Shown here one piece after another: positions 1-8,507 of a DNA stretch of 64,000 nucleotides. The stretch's first letter is position 1. Each line of letters starts with the position of its first letter. Location of the stretch: assembly GCF_014253065.1 (NCBI RefSeq), contig NZ_JACLZK010000001.1:1-64000 (forward strand), written 5' to 3'. Under the pieces are notes generated by a model that worked only from the letters and a program-made list of their open reading frames with translations, was not told the origin of the DNA and searched no databases. The stretch comes from Campylobacter massiliensis. Its GTDB lineage: Bacteria > Campylobacterota > Campylobacteria > Campylobacterales > Campylobacteraceae. The position numbers were made by a program, and so were the translations under genes.

Positions 1-1268
1 CTTTTTTCTTCATTTGCCCATTTTACAAAAGATTCGGTATCTTTAAACGTAGAATTTTCATCTGAACAATGTTGCTTATAGTAGTCTATCTCTTTATCAA
101 ATTCTTCTATCATTTTCGGGTCTATCGGCTTTGGTTTGTATTGTAAAAGACCGTCTTCATATAGTAGCGAATAAGGAGCATATTTGTATTTATCATACTT
201 TTTCTTTATCTTTTCTTCGGCCTCTTCGTCTCTGCCTTGATTCATTTTATAGATGTATTTTTCTTTTTCTTTTGTATAATATTTTAAATTATCATTGCAC
301 ACTTTATATGCCTCCTTTAACTGCTCTTTATTTGGAGCGCTCGGTAGGTCGTATTTTATAAAGACGTCAAGCATGGGCTCGTAGTTTTCGTAGTTGCCTA
401 GATATGCCCAGCCGCTTTGTTCTAACGGTCTGTTTTTCTCTTCTTCTTTTATGCCTTCTGGCCCGATACCCATTTCAAATTTTTTAGGTTTATACCCTGT
501 GCTTAGCATTAGTTCCGCCATTTGGGGTAGATTTCTATTTACTACGTAGAAAAACGGATCCGATTTATATCTAGTGCTCGACTCTACGCATTGCGGATTA
601 TTTAGATCCGTCTCTGGACGCCTCTGATCGTATTTGTAGCGTATTGTTATGTTATTCTCGCCGTTTATGATTATGGATTCAAACCTGGAAGAATCATAGT
701 ATCTGTTTGTATAAATATGCGGCGATACATACTCCACCTCTTCAAATTTAACCCCTTTATCTAGTAATATCTTAGCCGTATCAACGGAGTTTAACATAAT
801 TGCATAAGCCATAGGAGATAGGCCGAATCTATCTTTAGCCCTGATACCCGCCCCTAAATTTAGCAAGGCATTAAAGGTATTTACGTCGTTTCTAAAAGAG
901 CTGTACATCAGCGGAGTTCTTTTGTCTCTCATCTCTACGTCGGCGGTTAGATTGTTGTCTTTGATAAATTTAACTACGAAATCGGTATCTTTTCTATCAA
1001 GAGCGGCCCTTAAAGGTACTAGCGTAGCGTTTTTCTCCTCGTCGCAAACGATATCTCTAACTCCAAATCCAAACGCCTCTATCTCCTCTTGCGTTACGTA
1101 TTTAGCTAGCTCGGAGTTTGGATCTATCTTGGTATCGGGAGTGACGGTAAAACCCGTGGGCATAGAGCCTGATCCAAATTTATCGAATTTAACTCCTAAA
1201 AAAGAAAGATAAAAGAGGATAGCAGCAAAGGCTGCGAGGGTGAATAGAAATTTAAAAAAGCTTTGCAA
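1..1268 (-). CDS. Ankyrin-repeat protein with N-terminal membrane anchor (partial)
   Basis: The reading frame is open from a TTG at 1268 to the left edge, so only the first 420 or so codons are present. The TTG follows an AAGGA ribosome-binding site by about six bases, the same arrangement as other TTG starts here (selA, rdgB). A hydrophobic segment at about residues 5-25 is probably a membrane anchor. Around residues 90-150 are two ankyrin-like units (RDKRTPLMYSSF and KDRFGLSPMAYAI, each followed by a helix ending in LL.LGA or LLDKG). The rest is Lys/Glu/Tyr-rich and unfamiliar. Ankyrin repeats mediate protein binding; no enzymatic motif is seen and the partner is unknown. An internal ATG at about codon 36 is a less likely start because it would remove the anchor. 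Confidence 0.75.
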   Translation of the reverse strand, partial: MQSFFKFLFTLAAFAAILFYLSFLGVKFDKFGSGSMPTGFTVTPDTKIDPNSELAKYVTQEEIEAFGFGVRDIVCDEEKNATLVPLRAALDRKDTDFVVKFIKDNNLTADVEMRDKRTPLMYSSFRNDVNTFNALLNLGAGIRAKDRFGLSPMAYAIMLNSVDTAKILLDKGVKFEEVEYVSPHIYTNRYYDSSRFESIIINGENNITIRYKYDQRRPETDLNNPQCVESSTRYKSDPFFYVVNRNLPQMAELMLSTGYKPKKFEMGIGPEGIKEEEKNRPLEQSGWAYLGNYENYEPMLDVFIKYDLPSAPNKEQLKEAYKVCNDNLKYYTKEKEKYIYKMNQGRDEEAEEKIKKKYDKYKYAPYSLLYEDGLLQYKPKPIDPKMIEEFDKEIDYYKQHCSDENSTFKDTESFVKWANEEK

Positions 1269-1497
1269 ATTCGATCCTTTTGCTTATGACTAAATTTGCG
1301 AAATCTTAGCCAAAGGGCGGTTAAATTTGAGTGAATTTGGGGGCGGTAAATTTGAAAAAAGCGGGAGTAAATTCGGGCGGGTTGAAATAAAGCTAAAATA
1401 AATTCATACCGAAAACGGACGGGTTTATCTCGCCAAATTTAAAGCGCAAATTTGCCTGCCGGCACGAGCCTAGCAAGCAAATTTAAGCGCGCAGTCC

Positions 1498-2217
1498 TCA
1501 GTCGTCGAACTCTTGCGAGATAACGGGCGAGAACTCCTCCCAGCGGAGTTTGGTTTTGGCCGTAGGCATCTTGCTTTGAAACGGCTCTTTTTTCATCGAG
1601 GCTACCGCCGCGCTGTCGCCGATCGGCGCCGCAGGAGCCTCTACGCCTAGCACCGCACGCTCAAGCTCGATAAAATCGCGCAAGATAACTGCGTAAGAGG
1701 CGAAAAAGTCGGCATTTTTGTGAGCGGATAAAAATTTGATAAATTCGTCGATAAATTTGTTTGTAACGTCCGTAAATAGCTTGCTGCTGATATTTGCCGC
1801 GCCCGCTATCTCGTCGCGCAAAAAGGTCGCCGTGGCCAAAAATATAAATCCGACGTAGTCCTCGCTGTCCTTGCAGGCCTCTTTGTCTCTGCGGTACGGG
1901 CTTAGCTTCAGACACTCGATCACGCGCAGCCTAGCCGCGCCGTCGTCGCGCCCATCCTCGTAAAAGGAGGCGTTTAGCGGGATGTTGGAGTAAGAAAAGT
2001 CAAAAAGCACGTCGTTTTGCTCTCTGGCAAATTTCTCAAAGTCGAATTTTGCCAAATTTGCAAACGCAGCCTCGCTCTGGGGCGTAACGGGACTGGTCGC
2101 TAGGTAGGCTAGCTGCTCGCGCCAGCGGTCAAATTTACCGCCGTGCTCGTGAAAAAACAGCGGATAGGCCAAAAACTCGTAAAAATACGCGCGCGCCTTG
2201 GTTAAGTTATTATCCAT
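1498..2217 (-). CDS. TorD/DmsD-family chaperone for formate dehydrogenase
   Basis: A 239-residue, mainly helical cytoplasmic protein with the features of TorD-family chaperones: an N-terminal ARAYFYEFLAYPLF helix and a central EDYVGFIFLATATFLRDE segment that corresponds to the conserved E.D....L hairpin region. These proteins bind Tat signal peptides of molybdoenzymes and help load the cofactor before export. Its ATG overlaps the end of the upstream 4Fe-4S gene by 8 bases, so the two are translationally coupled. Next to selA/selB and fdhA, the likely client is FdhA; that is inference from position. Confidence 0.8.
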   Translation of the reverse strand: MDNNLTKARAYFYEFLAYPLFFHEHGGKFDRWREQLAYLATSPVTPQSEAAFANLAKFDFEKFAREQNDVLFDFSYSNIPLNASFYEDGRDDGAARLRVIECLKLSPYRRDKEACKDSEDYVGFIFLATATFLRDEIAGAANISSKLFTDVTNKFIDEFIKFLSAHKNADFFASYAVILRDFIELERAVLGVEAPAAPIGDSAAVASMKKEPFQSKMPTAKTKLRWEEFSPVISQEFDD

Positions 2218-3880
2218 TTAAAACCTCTTCTTTCATTTGATCCATTTGCGCTTTTATCATTACTTTGGCCTTGCAGTCCGAGCAGCAATAAAGCGTCTTT
2301 AGCTTGGCTTTGTCGCCGTTAAATTTAGGCGCCATGATCGAGGCGATCTTCTCGACGGCCTTTTTGGTCGCAAACTCCTTGCCGCACTCGATACAGGCGA
2401 AAAGCTCGTCTCTGGCTAGCTCGTTAAACGTAAAGAAACTAGGCTCCAGGTCGATCTTGCCCGGGCGTAAAAATATCGTGTCTTTTTCCGCGCAGCTAAG
2501 CTCGCAGTATCCGCACGCGGTGCAGACGCTCGGGTTAAAGACGATGGAGTTTGTTTTCTTGTCCGCAACTAGTGCAGCGACGTTGCACGCTCCCACGCAG
2601 CTTAGGCACAGCGTGCAGGTGTCGCGGTTTATCTCGACGCGGCCGTACCTGATGAGCTCTGTGGTGCTAACGGAGCCTAAATTTTGATCTCCGACTAGCC
2701 ACTCTAGGCGTTTGGCGAAAATCTCGCGCTTTGGCATGGCGTACTCGGCGATGGAGTGTTGCGAGCCCTCGATAAATTTGGCCTGAGAGAGGGCGCTTTT
2801 TAGCTTGTCTTCGTTTTGCACGACCAGGACGGCTTTTTCGTTAAATTTAAGCTCGTAAATTTGATTTAAAATATCCACCGCGTCTTTGGTGCCTTTGCCG
2901 ATATTTTGCTCGTAGATCACGACCTGCGCGCCGCTTTCTTGAAGTAGCGTGAGCAGATGCGTCTCGCTCAAAAATCTCTCGCCGCTCACGGCAAAAGGCA
3001 GCACGTTTGCGGGTAAATTTACGCTTAGGTTTTCTAAATTTGCCTTTGCGGGTACGACTAGCGCGATCTTGCCGCGGTAGAGTTTGGCTATCTGGGCAAA
3101 CGAGTTTCGCGGCATATCGGAGTAATCAAGCGCGCCGCTAGGGCACACGCTCACGCAGCCGCCGCAGTTTACGCAGTCGATATGCGAGAAAACTAGGTGT
3201 TTGGTCTCGTCCTCTTTTAGTATCGCTACCGTAGGGCAGGCCTCGACGCATCTGCCGCAGATCTCGTGTCTGCGCTCGTGATACTGGCAGATCGTGGAGT
3301 CGTAGTGGACGTGGCTTTTAAATTTAAATTTCGGACTTTGCGCGTCTAGCAGCAAGGCGATTTCCTCGTCGCTTTTGCCCGCGATCTCGTAGCAACCGCT
3401 TTGCTTTAGCATGTATTCGCGCGCGTTTTCTACGAGGAAAAAGTCGCAGTCTACCTCAAACTCGCCGTCCGGGCGCAGTACTAGCACGCTTAGCTCGCCT
3501 GCGGCTCCGTAGATAAATTTGATCTCAAAATGCGTCAGCTCGATGGTTTTAAAGCCTTTAACCTTAAGCAAATTCGCCAAATTTTCGCGTCCGCCGTTGC
3601 TAACGATCACGACATTTTTGCCGACTTGCTTTTCGTAGTCGATGTCGCGCGCTAGGTCAAAGGCGCTAGCTCTAGCCTCATAAAGCAAAAGCGTGTTTTT
3701 GGCTTTATCTAGCACCGAGTCGGCGGTGTTTTTTAGATAAAAATTTATCTCAGGCGCTACGACGCTTGATTTTAGTTTAGGCGAATTTGAGACGAGATAC
3801 TCGCCTTCGCCGTTTATCTCAATCTGCTCGTTTAGCATCAAATTCTCGTCAAAATCGTTGTAAAAACCGAATTCTTTCAT
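2210..3880 (-). CDS. Multi-cluster 4Fe-4S ferredoxin-type protein of the fdh locus
   Basis: A 556-residue cytoplasmic protein with no signal peptide. After an N-terminal region of about 190 residues lacking cysteine clusters come two ferredoxin motifs at about 198-255 (HEICGRCVEACP and CVNCGGCVSVCP), a spacer, two more at about 425-480 (CTLCLSCVGACN and CTACGYCELSC), and a C-terminal Cys pair region (CIECGKEF and CCSDCK). It can therefore hold about four [4Fe-4S] clusters. Such proteins accompany torD-like genes and a Tat-target gene at fdh loci in epsilon- and gammaproteobacteria. A role in electron transfer or FDH maturation is likely, but the exact reaction is not established. It is transcribed divergently from selA. 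Confidence 0.75.
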   Translation of the reverse strand: MKEFGFYNDFDENLMLNEQIEINGEGEYLVSNSPKLKSSVVAPEINFYLKNTADSVLDKAKNTLLLYEARASAFDLARDIDYEKQVGKNVVIVSNGGRENLANLLKVKGFKTIELTHFEIKFIYGAAGELSVLVLRPDGEFEVDCDFFLVENAREYMLKQSGCYEIAGKSDEEIALLLDAQSPKFKFKSHVHYDSTICQYHERRHEICGRCVEACPTVAILKEDETKHLVFSHIDCVNCGGCVSVCPSGALDYSDMPRNSFAQIAKLYRGKIALVVPAKANLENLSVNLPANVLPFAVSGERFLSETHLLTLLQESGAQVVIYEQNIGKGTKDAVDILNQIYELKFNEKAVLVVQNEDKLKSALSQAKFIEGSQHSIAEYAMPKREIFAKRLEWLVGDQNLGSVSTTELIRYGRVEINRDTCTLCLSCVGACNVAALVADKKTNSIVFNPSVCTACGYCELSCAEKDTIFLRPGKIDLEPSFFTFNELARDELFACIECGKEFATKKAVEKIASIMAPKFNGDKAKLKTLYCCSDCKAKVMIKAQMDQMKEEVLNG

Positions 3881-3998
3881 GATTTTCTCCCCGCGCTATG
3901 CGTTATCAAAATTAAGCGCATTTTAATACTAAAGGCATTAATAGGCTCTGAATTTTTATATTTATTTTTTTTAATAAGATTAGATTTATCCAAATTTA

Positions 3999-4007
3999 TG
4001 CTAAAAT
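3999..4007 (+). promoter_or_regulatory. Extended -10 promoter for selAB
   Basis: TGCTAAAAT lies 35 bases before the selA TTG. It has the TGN extension typical of Campylobacter sigma-70 promoters and is followed directly by CGCGC. No clear -35 is present, which is usual in this genus. Confidence 0.5.
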
Positions 4008-4041
4008 CGCGCTCGGTAACACAAATTTACTAGGAGCGAAT

Positions 4042-5367
4042 TTGAACGAACTACGAAAACTTCCGCAGATAGATAAATTTATAAAAAACGAGCGATTTTC
4101 CGGGCTTGATATTAGCTTGCTAACCAAAGTCGCTAGGGCCGAGCTAGAGAGCCTTCGCGCTCAAATTTTAGGCGGCAAAAACTGCCCCGAGACAGGCGAG
4201 ATCGTCCAAAATACGCTCGAAAGATACGAAAAGGCGTCAAATTTGAGCCTACGCAATCTAATAAATGCAACAGGCGTCATCATCCACACAAACCTCGGCC
4301 GCAGCGCGATCGATCCTGAAATTTTACGCCGAGGAGCGCCCGTGATTACGGGGTATTCAAATTTAGAATACAGCGTCGAAAAGGGCGGCCGCTCAAATCG
4401 CTACGACTACGTGGGCGGACTGCTGGCGGAGCTTTTCGGATTTGAGGACGCCGTTATAGTAAATAACAACGCAAGCGCCGTGTTTTTGGTGCTAAATACC
4501 TTCTCAAAAGGCGGCGAAGCTATCATCAGCAGGGGTGAGCTAGTCGAGATCGGCGGGAGCTTTCGCGTACCCGAAGTCATGGCAAACTCGGGCGCGATCC
4601 TGCGTGAAGTGGGCACTACCAATAAAACCAACCTGCGCGACTACGAGGGCGCGATAAACGAAAACTCAAAGCTGATTTTAAAGGTGCATAGATCAAATTT
4701 CGACATCGTGGGCTTTAGCGAGGACGCGGCGATGCCGGATCTTAGCGCGCTGGCAAGAGAGCGAAATCTCATTGATTATTTCGATCTTGGCGGCGGATTT
4801 TACGGTGAGCTGCCATACGGCCTCGAGCGAAACGAGCCTAATCTAAAAAATCTAAAAGAGGCCTCGCTCGTTAGCTTTAGCGGCGACAAGCTCTTTGGCT
4901 CCGTGCAGTGCGGCATAATCCTAGGTAAACGCGAACTCATCGCAAAACTAAAGAAAAATCAGCTACTAAGAATGCTGCGCGTGGATAAGGTGATCATCTC
5001 GTTACTGGCCGAGAGCGCGAAAGCCTACGCAAACCGCGAATTTGAGCTTATCACGACGGTAAAGCAGCTCTATAAAAGCGTAGAGGAGCTAGAAAACACG
5101 GCAAATTTCATAAACTCGCGGCTAAAAAATCCGCTTGAAATCGTGCGCACTACGACCTTCGTAGGCGGCGGCACTATGCCAAACAAACGCATACCTAGCG
5201 TCGCGCTAGCCGTCAAAGGAAACGCGAACGAGAACGAGGCTAAATTTAGGAAAAATCTCGTGATCGGCCGCATCGAGGAGGGTAAATTCCTGCTCGATCT
5301 TCGCAGCGTGCTGGAAGCGGACGTACAAAATTTGATAGAAAAAATCAACGAAACGGATGAAAAATGA
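4042..5367 (+). CDS. selA: L-seryl-tRNA(Sec) selenium transferase
   Basis: SelA converts Ser-tRNA(Sec) to Sec-tRNA(Sec) using selenophosphate, with pyridoxal phosphate as cofactor. The 441-residue length is close to the family norm. The N-terminal domain (RKLPQIDKF) is followed by the NLRNLINATGVIIHTNLGRS region near residue 75 and the PLP site SFSGDKLFG with the Schiff-base lysine at residue 283. The start is TTG at 4042, preceded by AGGAG at the correct distance; no ATG fits. The selB start overlaps its stop by 4 bases, giving a coupled selAB operon beside the selenoprotein gene it serves, fdhA. Confidence 0.97.
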   Translation: MNELRKLPQIDKFIKNERFSGLDISLLTKVARAELESLRAQILGGKNCPETGEIVQNTLERYEKASNLSLRNLINATGVIIHTNLGRSAIDPEILRRGAPVITGYSNLEYSVEKGGRSNRYDYVGGLLAELFGFEDAVIVNNNASAVFLVLNTFSKGGEAIISRGELVEIGGSFRVPEVMANSGAILREVGTTNKTNLRDYEGAINENSKLILKVHRSNFDIVGFSEDAAMPDLSALARERNLIDYFDLGGGFYGELPYGLERNEPNLKNLKEASLVSFSGDKLFGSVQCGIILGKRELIAKLKKNQLLRMLRVDKVIISLLAESAKAYANREFELITTVKQLYKSVEELENTANFINSRLKNPLEIVRTTTFVGGGTMPNKRIPSVALAVKGNANENEAKFRKNLVIGRIEEGKFLLDLRSVLEADVQNLIEKINETDEK

Positions 5368-7184
5368 GCTTAATAATAGGAACGGCCGGGCACATCGACC
5401 ACGGCAAAACGGCGCTGATAAAGGAACTAAACGGCTTTGAGGGCGACAGGCTAGAGGAGGAGCAAAAGCGCGGGATCACGATCGATCTTAGCTTTTCAAA
5501 TTTGAGCAAAAACGGCGAAAATATCGCATTTATCGACGTGCCTGGGCATGAAAATTTGATCAAAACGATGATCAGCGGCGCGTACGGATTTGACGCGTGC
5601 CTCTTCGTCGTGGCGGCAAACGACGGGCTAATGCCGCAGTCTTTGGAGCATTTGGAGGTTTTAAATATCCTTGGCGTTCGCTCGCTTATCGTCGCGCTAA
5701 CTAAATGCGACCTAGCTAGCGCGGAGCTAATAGAGCAGCGAAAGGGCGAAATTTACGCCGCTGCGCAAAACTACAAAAATCTACAAATTTTGGAGATTTT
5801 CCCGGTTAGCATTAAAGATAGCGCGAGTATAGACGAGCTGCGAAATTATCTTTTTACGCTAAAGGCGGCTAGCCGCGAGCAAGAGGGCGTTTTTAGATAC
5901 TATATCGACCGCGTTTTTAGCCTAAAAGGTATCGGAAACGTAGTCACGGGCACCGCGATAGAGGGCAGCGTGAGCAAAAACGAGAAGCTGTTTAACTATG
6001 ATGCTGGCAAAGAGGTGCAGGTGCGAAGCGTGCAGAGCCACGATACCTTCGTCGACCGCGCGGGAGTTAGCAGCCGCGTGGCGCTAAATTTGACGGGAAT
6101 CGAGCTAAACGATCTAAAAAAAGGCCAACTGCTTAGTAAAAAGGGCTTTTTTAGGGGATTTCGCGAGATAGACGCGATCGTTTTCGCTCGCGAGCTAACG
6201 CACGGGCAGAGCGTGACGTTTTGCGTCGGCGCAAAGGCCGCGCCCGCAAAGGCGCTGGTTCTTAGCGAAAAAGAGGGCGGGATATTTGCGACGTTTAAAT
6301 TTGAAAGGGATATGTTTTTAAAATTCGACGAGCCGTTCGTGCTTATCGCAAATGGTCGCGTCATAGGCGGCGGCAGGGTGTTAAACGCCGTGAGCGAACC
6401 GATGAAAAAATCAAGCAAAATTTCGTTTTTAAACTCGCTGCTTAAAAAGGACTTCGTAAGCGCATTTGCGATGCTAAAAGATACGCATAAAAACGGCTTT
6501 GGCATCATCTCGGCCTATCAGCGCTTCGGGCTAAATCACGAGGAGGCCGTAGCGATAGCAAAACAAACGCCAAACGTATTCGTCGATGAAAAAGCGCTAA
6601 ATATCTACGATCTAAGCGCGGTCGATCGGATAAAAAGCGCGGTCAAATTTATGATAGAAAAGAACGAATTTGCGGTATTTTCGGCTACTAGCATCAGCCT
6701 AAAGCTCTCGTGGGCTAGCGAAAGCATCGCTCAAAAAGCGCTTGATGAGCTAGAAAGCGCGGGCGCGATAACCAAAAACGACGGCGTCTATACCAAAACG
6801 GGCGTCGATATGAGCAAGCTAAAAATCAGGCTTGAGGAGAAAATTTACGAGATTTTGCAAAGCGGAAATTTAGCCCCCCTGGCGCCTTATAACATCTACG
6901 ACGAGCTTGAGATCGACCGAGTTAGCGGCGATAACGCGCTAAAAAAGCTAACGGGCATCGGCCGCGTGGTTAGGCTCGCGCACAATCTTTTCGTAACGTC
7001 AAAAGCCCTAAGCGAGGCGCTTGCCAAGCTAAAAGCTATCATCTCCGCGCAAGGGTTCGTAAACGTAACGAACGCGAAAGAGGCGTTAAATTTAAGCAGA
7101 AAATACATAATCGCCTACCTCGAGCAACTCGATCTGGATCCCAATATCGTTAAAAACGGCACCGACCGAGTTTTAAAAGCGTGA
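5364..7184 (+). CDS. selB: Selenocysteine-specific elongation factor
   Basis: SelB is the GTPase that carries Sec-tRNA(Sec) to the ribosome when it meets UGA plus a SECIS hairpin. The protein has 606 residues. The G domain shows GHIDHGKT (residues 8-15), DVPGHE (near 58) and TKCD (near 112), followed by EF-Tu-like domains and a C-terminal winged-helix region (about 400-606) that in this family binds the SECIS hairpin. It starts inside the last codons of selA. Its substrates in this window are the UGA codons of fdhA and selD. Confidence 0.97.
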   Translation: MSLIIGTAGHIDHGKTALIKELNGFEGDRLEEEQKRGITIDLSFSNLSKNGENIAFIDVPGHENLIKTMISGAYGFDACLFVVAANDGLMPQSLEHLEVLNILGVRSLIVALTKCDLASAELIEQRKGEIYAAAQNYKNLQILEIFPVSIKDSASIDELRNYLFTLKAASREQEGVFRYYIDRVFSLKGIGNVVTGTAIEGSVSKNEKLFNYDAGKEVQVRSVQSHDTFVDRAGVSSRVALNLTGIELNDLKKGQLLSKKGFFRGFREIDAIVFARELTHGQSVTFCVGAKAAPAKALVLSEKEGGIFATFKFERDMFLKFDEPFVLIANGRVIGGGRVLNAVSEPMKKSSKISFLNSLLKKDFVSAFAMLKDTHKNGFGIISAYQRFGLNHEEAVAIAKQTPNVFVDEKALNIYDLSAVDRIKSAVKFMIEKNEFAVFSATSISLKLSWASESIAQKALDELESAGAITKNDGVYTKTGVDMSKLKIRLEEKIYEILQSGNLAPLAPYNIYDELEIDRVSGDNALKKLTGIGRVVRLAHNLFVTSKALSEALAKLKAIISAQGFVNVTNAKEALNLSRKYIIAYLEQLDLDPNIVKNGTDRVLKA

Positions 7185-7210
7185 TTTTTTATCTATTTAA
7201 AAAAAGCAAA

Positions 7211-7216
7211 TATAAT
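7211..7216 (+). promoter_or_regulatory. -10 promoter element for the DsbC-like gene
   Basis: A perfect TATAAT 28 bases before the ATG, followed by CCGCGC and an AAATTT stretch. The same layout is seen before several other genes in the window (see findings). Confidence 0.6.
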
Positions 7217-7244
7217 CCGCGCAAATTTTTAAAAAAGGAATGAA

Positions 7245-7952
7245 ATGAAAAAAATAGTTTTGTCGCTAATGGCGGCTTCTGCGATGTTTGCGGCGTCAAA
7301 CGAGCAGGTAGTCGGTTTTTACTCGCAGATGGTCGGCGAAGGCGTGAAAGTAAACGTAACCGAGCGTAAACCGATAGCCGACGGCATCGAAGCGGTCGTG
7401 GTAAATTTGAGCAACGGCCAAGTCAGCCAAGACGAGGTTATCTTTACTAAAGGCGACCTGCTTTTCCCCGACATCATCGACCTAAAAGCGCAAAAAGCCT
7501 ACATGCAAGAGATAAAAAAGGAAATTGCGGCGAAAAACATCTCAAAAGTATATAAAAGCGAGCAAAAAGAAAATATCATCACTCTAGGAAACGACTCTAA
7601 AAAGCCTACTATCGTGATGTTTTCCGATCCTGAGTGCCCATACTGCCGCTTAGAGCTTGAAAAGATCGAAGCGACGCTAAAAGAAAGCAACGTAAAGCTA
7701 ATCTTAACTCCGGTTCACGACGTTTCGTCTTTGCAAAAAAGCTTTTTGATCTATAAAGACGCAGCAAGCGCAAAAACCGATAGCGATAAGATCAAAATTT
7801 TACGAAAATATTTCGCGGACGACTATAAGGTAGCAGACGGTGCAGTTAGCGACGCAGACGTTAAAGCGATGGATAACTTAAGACAAAAATACTCCGCTGC
7901 AGGCGTTCGCTCCGTGCCTTTTATAGTAAATTTAAGCGACCTGCAAAAATAA
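7245..7952 (+). CDS. Periplasmic thiol-disulfide protein, DsbC/DsbG-like
   Basis: The 235-residue protein starts with a cleavable signal peptide (MKKIVLSLMAASAMFAAS). An N-terminal domain of about 100 residues resembles the DsbC/G dimerisation part. It is followed by a thioredoxin fold with the active site CPYC at Cys131/Cys134 and a cis-proline loop VRSVP near the C terminus. It probably reduces or isomerises disulfides in periplasmic proteins. Position between selB and the fdh genes suggests it could help periplasmic enzyme assembly, but nothing in the sequence proves a specific client. Confidence 0.85.
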   Translation: MKKIVLSLMAASAMFAASNEQVVGFYSQMVGEGVKVNVTERKPIADGIEAVVVNLSNGQVSQDEVIFTKGDLLFPDIIDLKAQKAYMQEIKKEIAAKNISKVYKSEQKENIITLGNDSKKPTIVMFSDPECPYCRLELEKIEATLKESNVKLILTPVHDVSSLQKSFLIYKDAASAKTDSDKIKILRKYFADDYKVADGAVSDADVKAMDNLRQKYSAAGVRSVPFIVNLSDLQK

Positions 7953-7965
7953 TCTCTAACGCAAA

Positions 7966-7996
7966 TTTGAGCTAAATTTACCAGATTTAGCTCAAA
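7966..7996 (+). terminator. 12-bp perfect stem-loop after the DsbC-like gene
   Basis: TTTGAGCTAAAT at 7966-7977 pairs with ATTTAGCTCAAA at 7985-7996 across a 7-base loop. It lies 14 bases beyond the stop codon. There is no strong U tract, so it may act as a weak terminator or 3'-end stabiliser. Confidence 0.5.
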
Positions 7997-8286
7997 AGCC
8001 CTAAATTTTCATAAAATATACTTTTATAACTTGATATATAGTATTAAAACTTAAGCTAAATTTTAGATTTCCTTAACTATTTATTAAGTTTCATAATTAA
8101 TCTAATATTTTTACTTCGTTTATTCTCAAAATATGCTAAATTTGCATAGTGATATTTTAAAATATGCAAGTGCCCTAAAATACGCGCCTGTAAGGCGCAC
8201 TACGCCTAGGAAATATGCAAAATTTGAACAATATCTTTCTAAAAACGTCTCAAAAATTTCAAATTTGGGATTAATAAGGAGAAAAC
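7997..8286 (+). promoter_or_regulatory. AT-rich leader of the fdhX-fdhA-fdhB operon
   Basis: No supported gene lies here. The region is very AT-rich up to about 8180 and holds several possible -10 sites, none clearly best. A short hairpin, GCGCC at 8184-8188 with GGCGC at 8194-8198, would lie in the transcribed leader. I could not match it to a known molybdenum-cofactor or other riboswitch. Confidence 0.4.
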
Positions 8287-8496
8287 ATGCAAGGATCAAG
8301 ACGAGATTTTCTCAAAAAATCTCTGAAGGTCGGCGCGGTAGGCGGGACTGTATTGGCCGCTGCAGCTATCGCAAAACCGACTAGCGACGAGCTTGCTCCT
8401 GACGACAACGGCGTAGTTGTCGGCAAGTCGAGCAAAAAAGAGGTGCTTTACAAAAAAAGCAAAGAGTGGGAATACTACTATAAGATCGCTTACTAA
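8287..8496 (+). CDS. Formate dehydrogenase region Tat-target protein (FdhX-like)
   Basis: A 69-residue protein consisting largely of a twin-arginine signal (SRRDFLKKSLKVGAVGG, then an alanine-rich core) and a short tail ending KSKEWEYYYKIAY. Small Tat proteins of this kind directly precede fdhA in many FDH operons (family 'formate dehydrogenase region TAT target'). Their role is unproven; an assembly or export function for FdhAB is usually suggested. An AAGGAG-type site precedes the ATG, and fdhA begins 11 bases after its stop, so it is the first gene of the operon. Confidence 0.85.
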   Translation: MQGSRRDFLKKSLKVGAVGGTVLAAAAIAKPTSDELAPDDNGVVVGKSSKKEVLYKKSKEWEYYYKIAY

Positions 8497-8507
8497 GGGA
8501 GAAAACC

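Noticed and set aside
922-1212. Plus-strand frame of 96 codons
   Set aside because: Antisense shadow of the ankyrin-repeat gene, which has clear repeats and a good start.
8133-8384. 83-codon open frame across the fdh leader
   Set aside because: Arg/Lys-rich translation, no ribosome-binding site, overlaps the well-supported Tat-protein gene in another frame.
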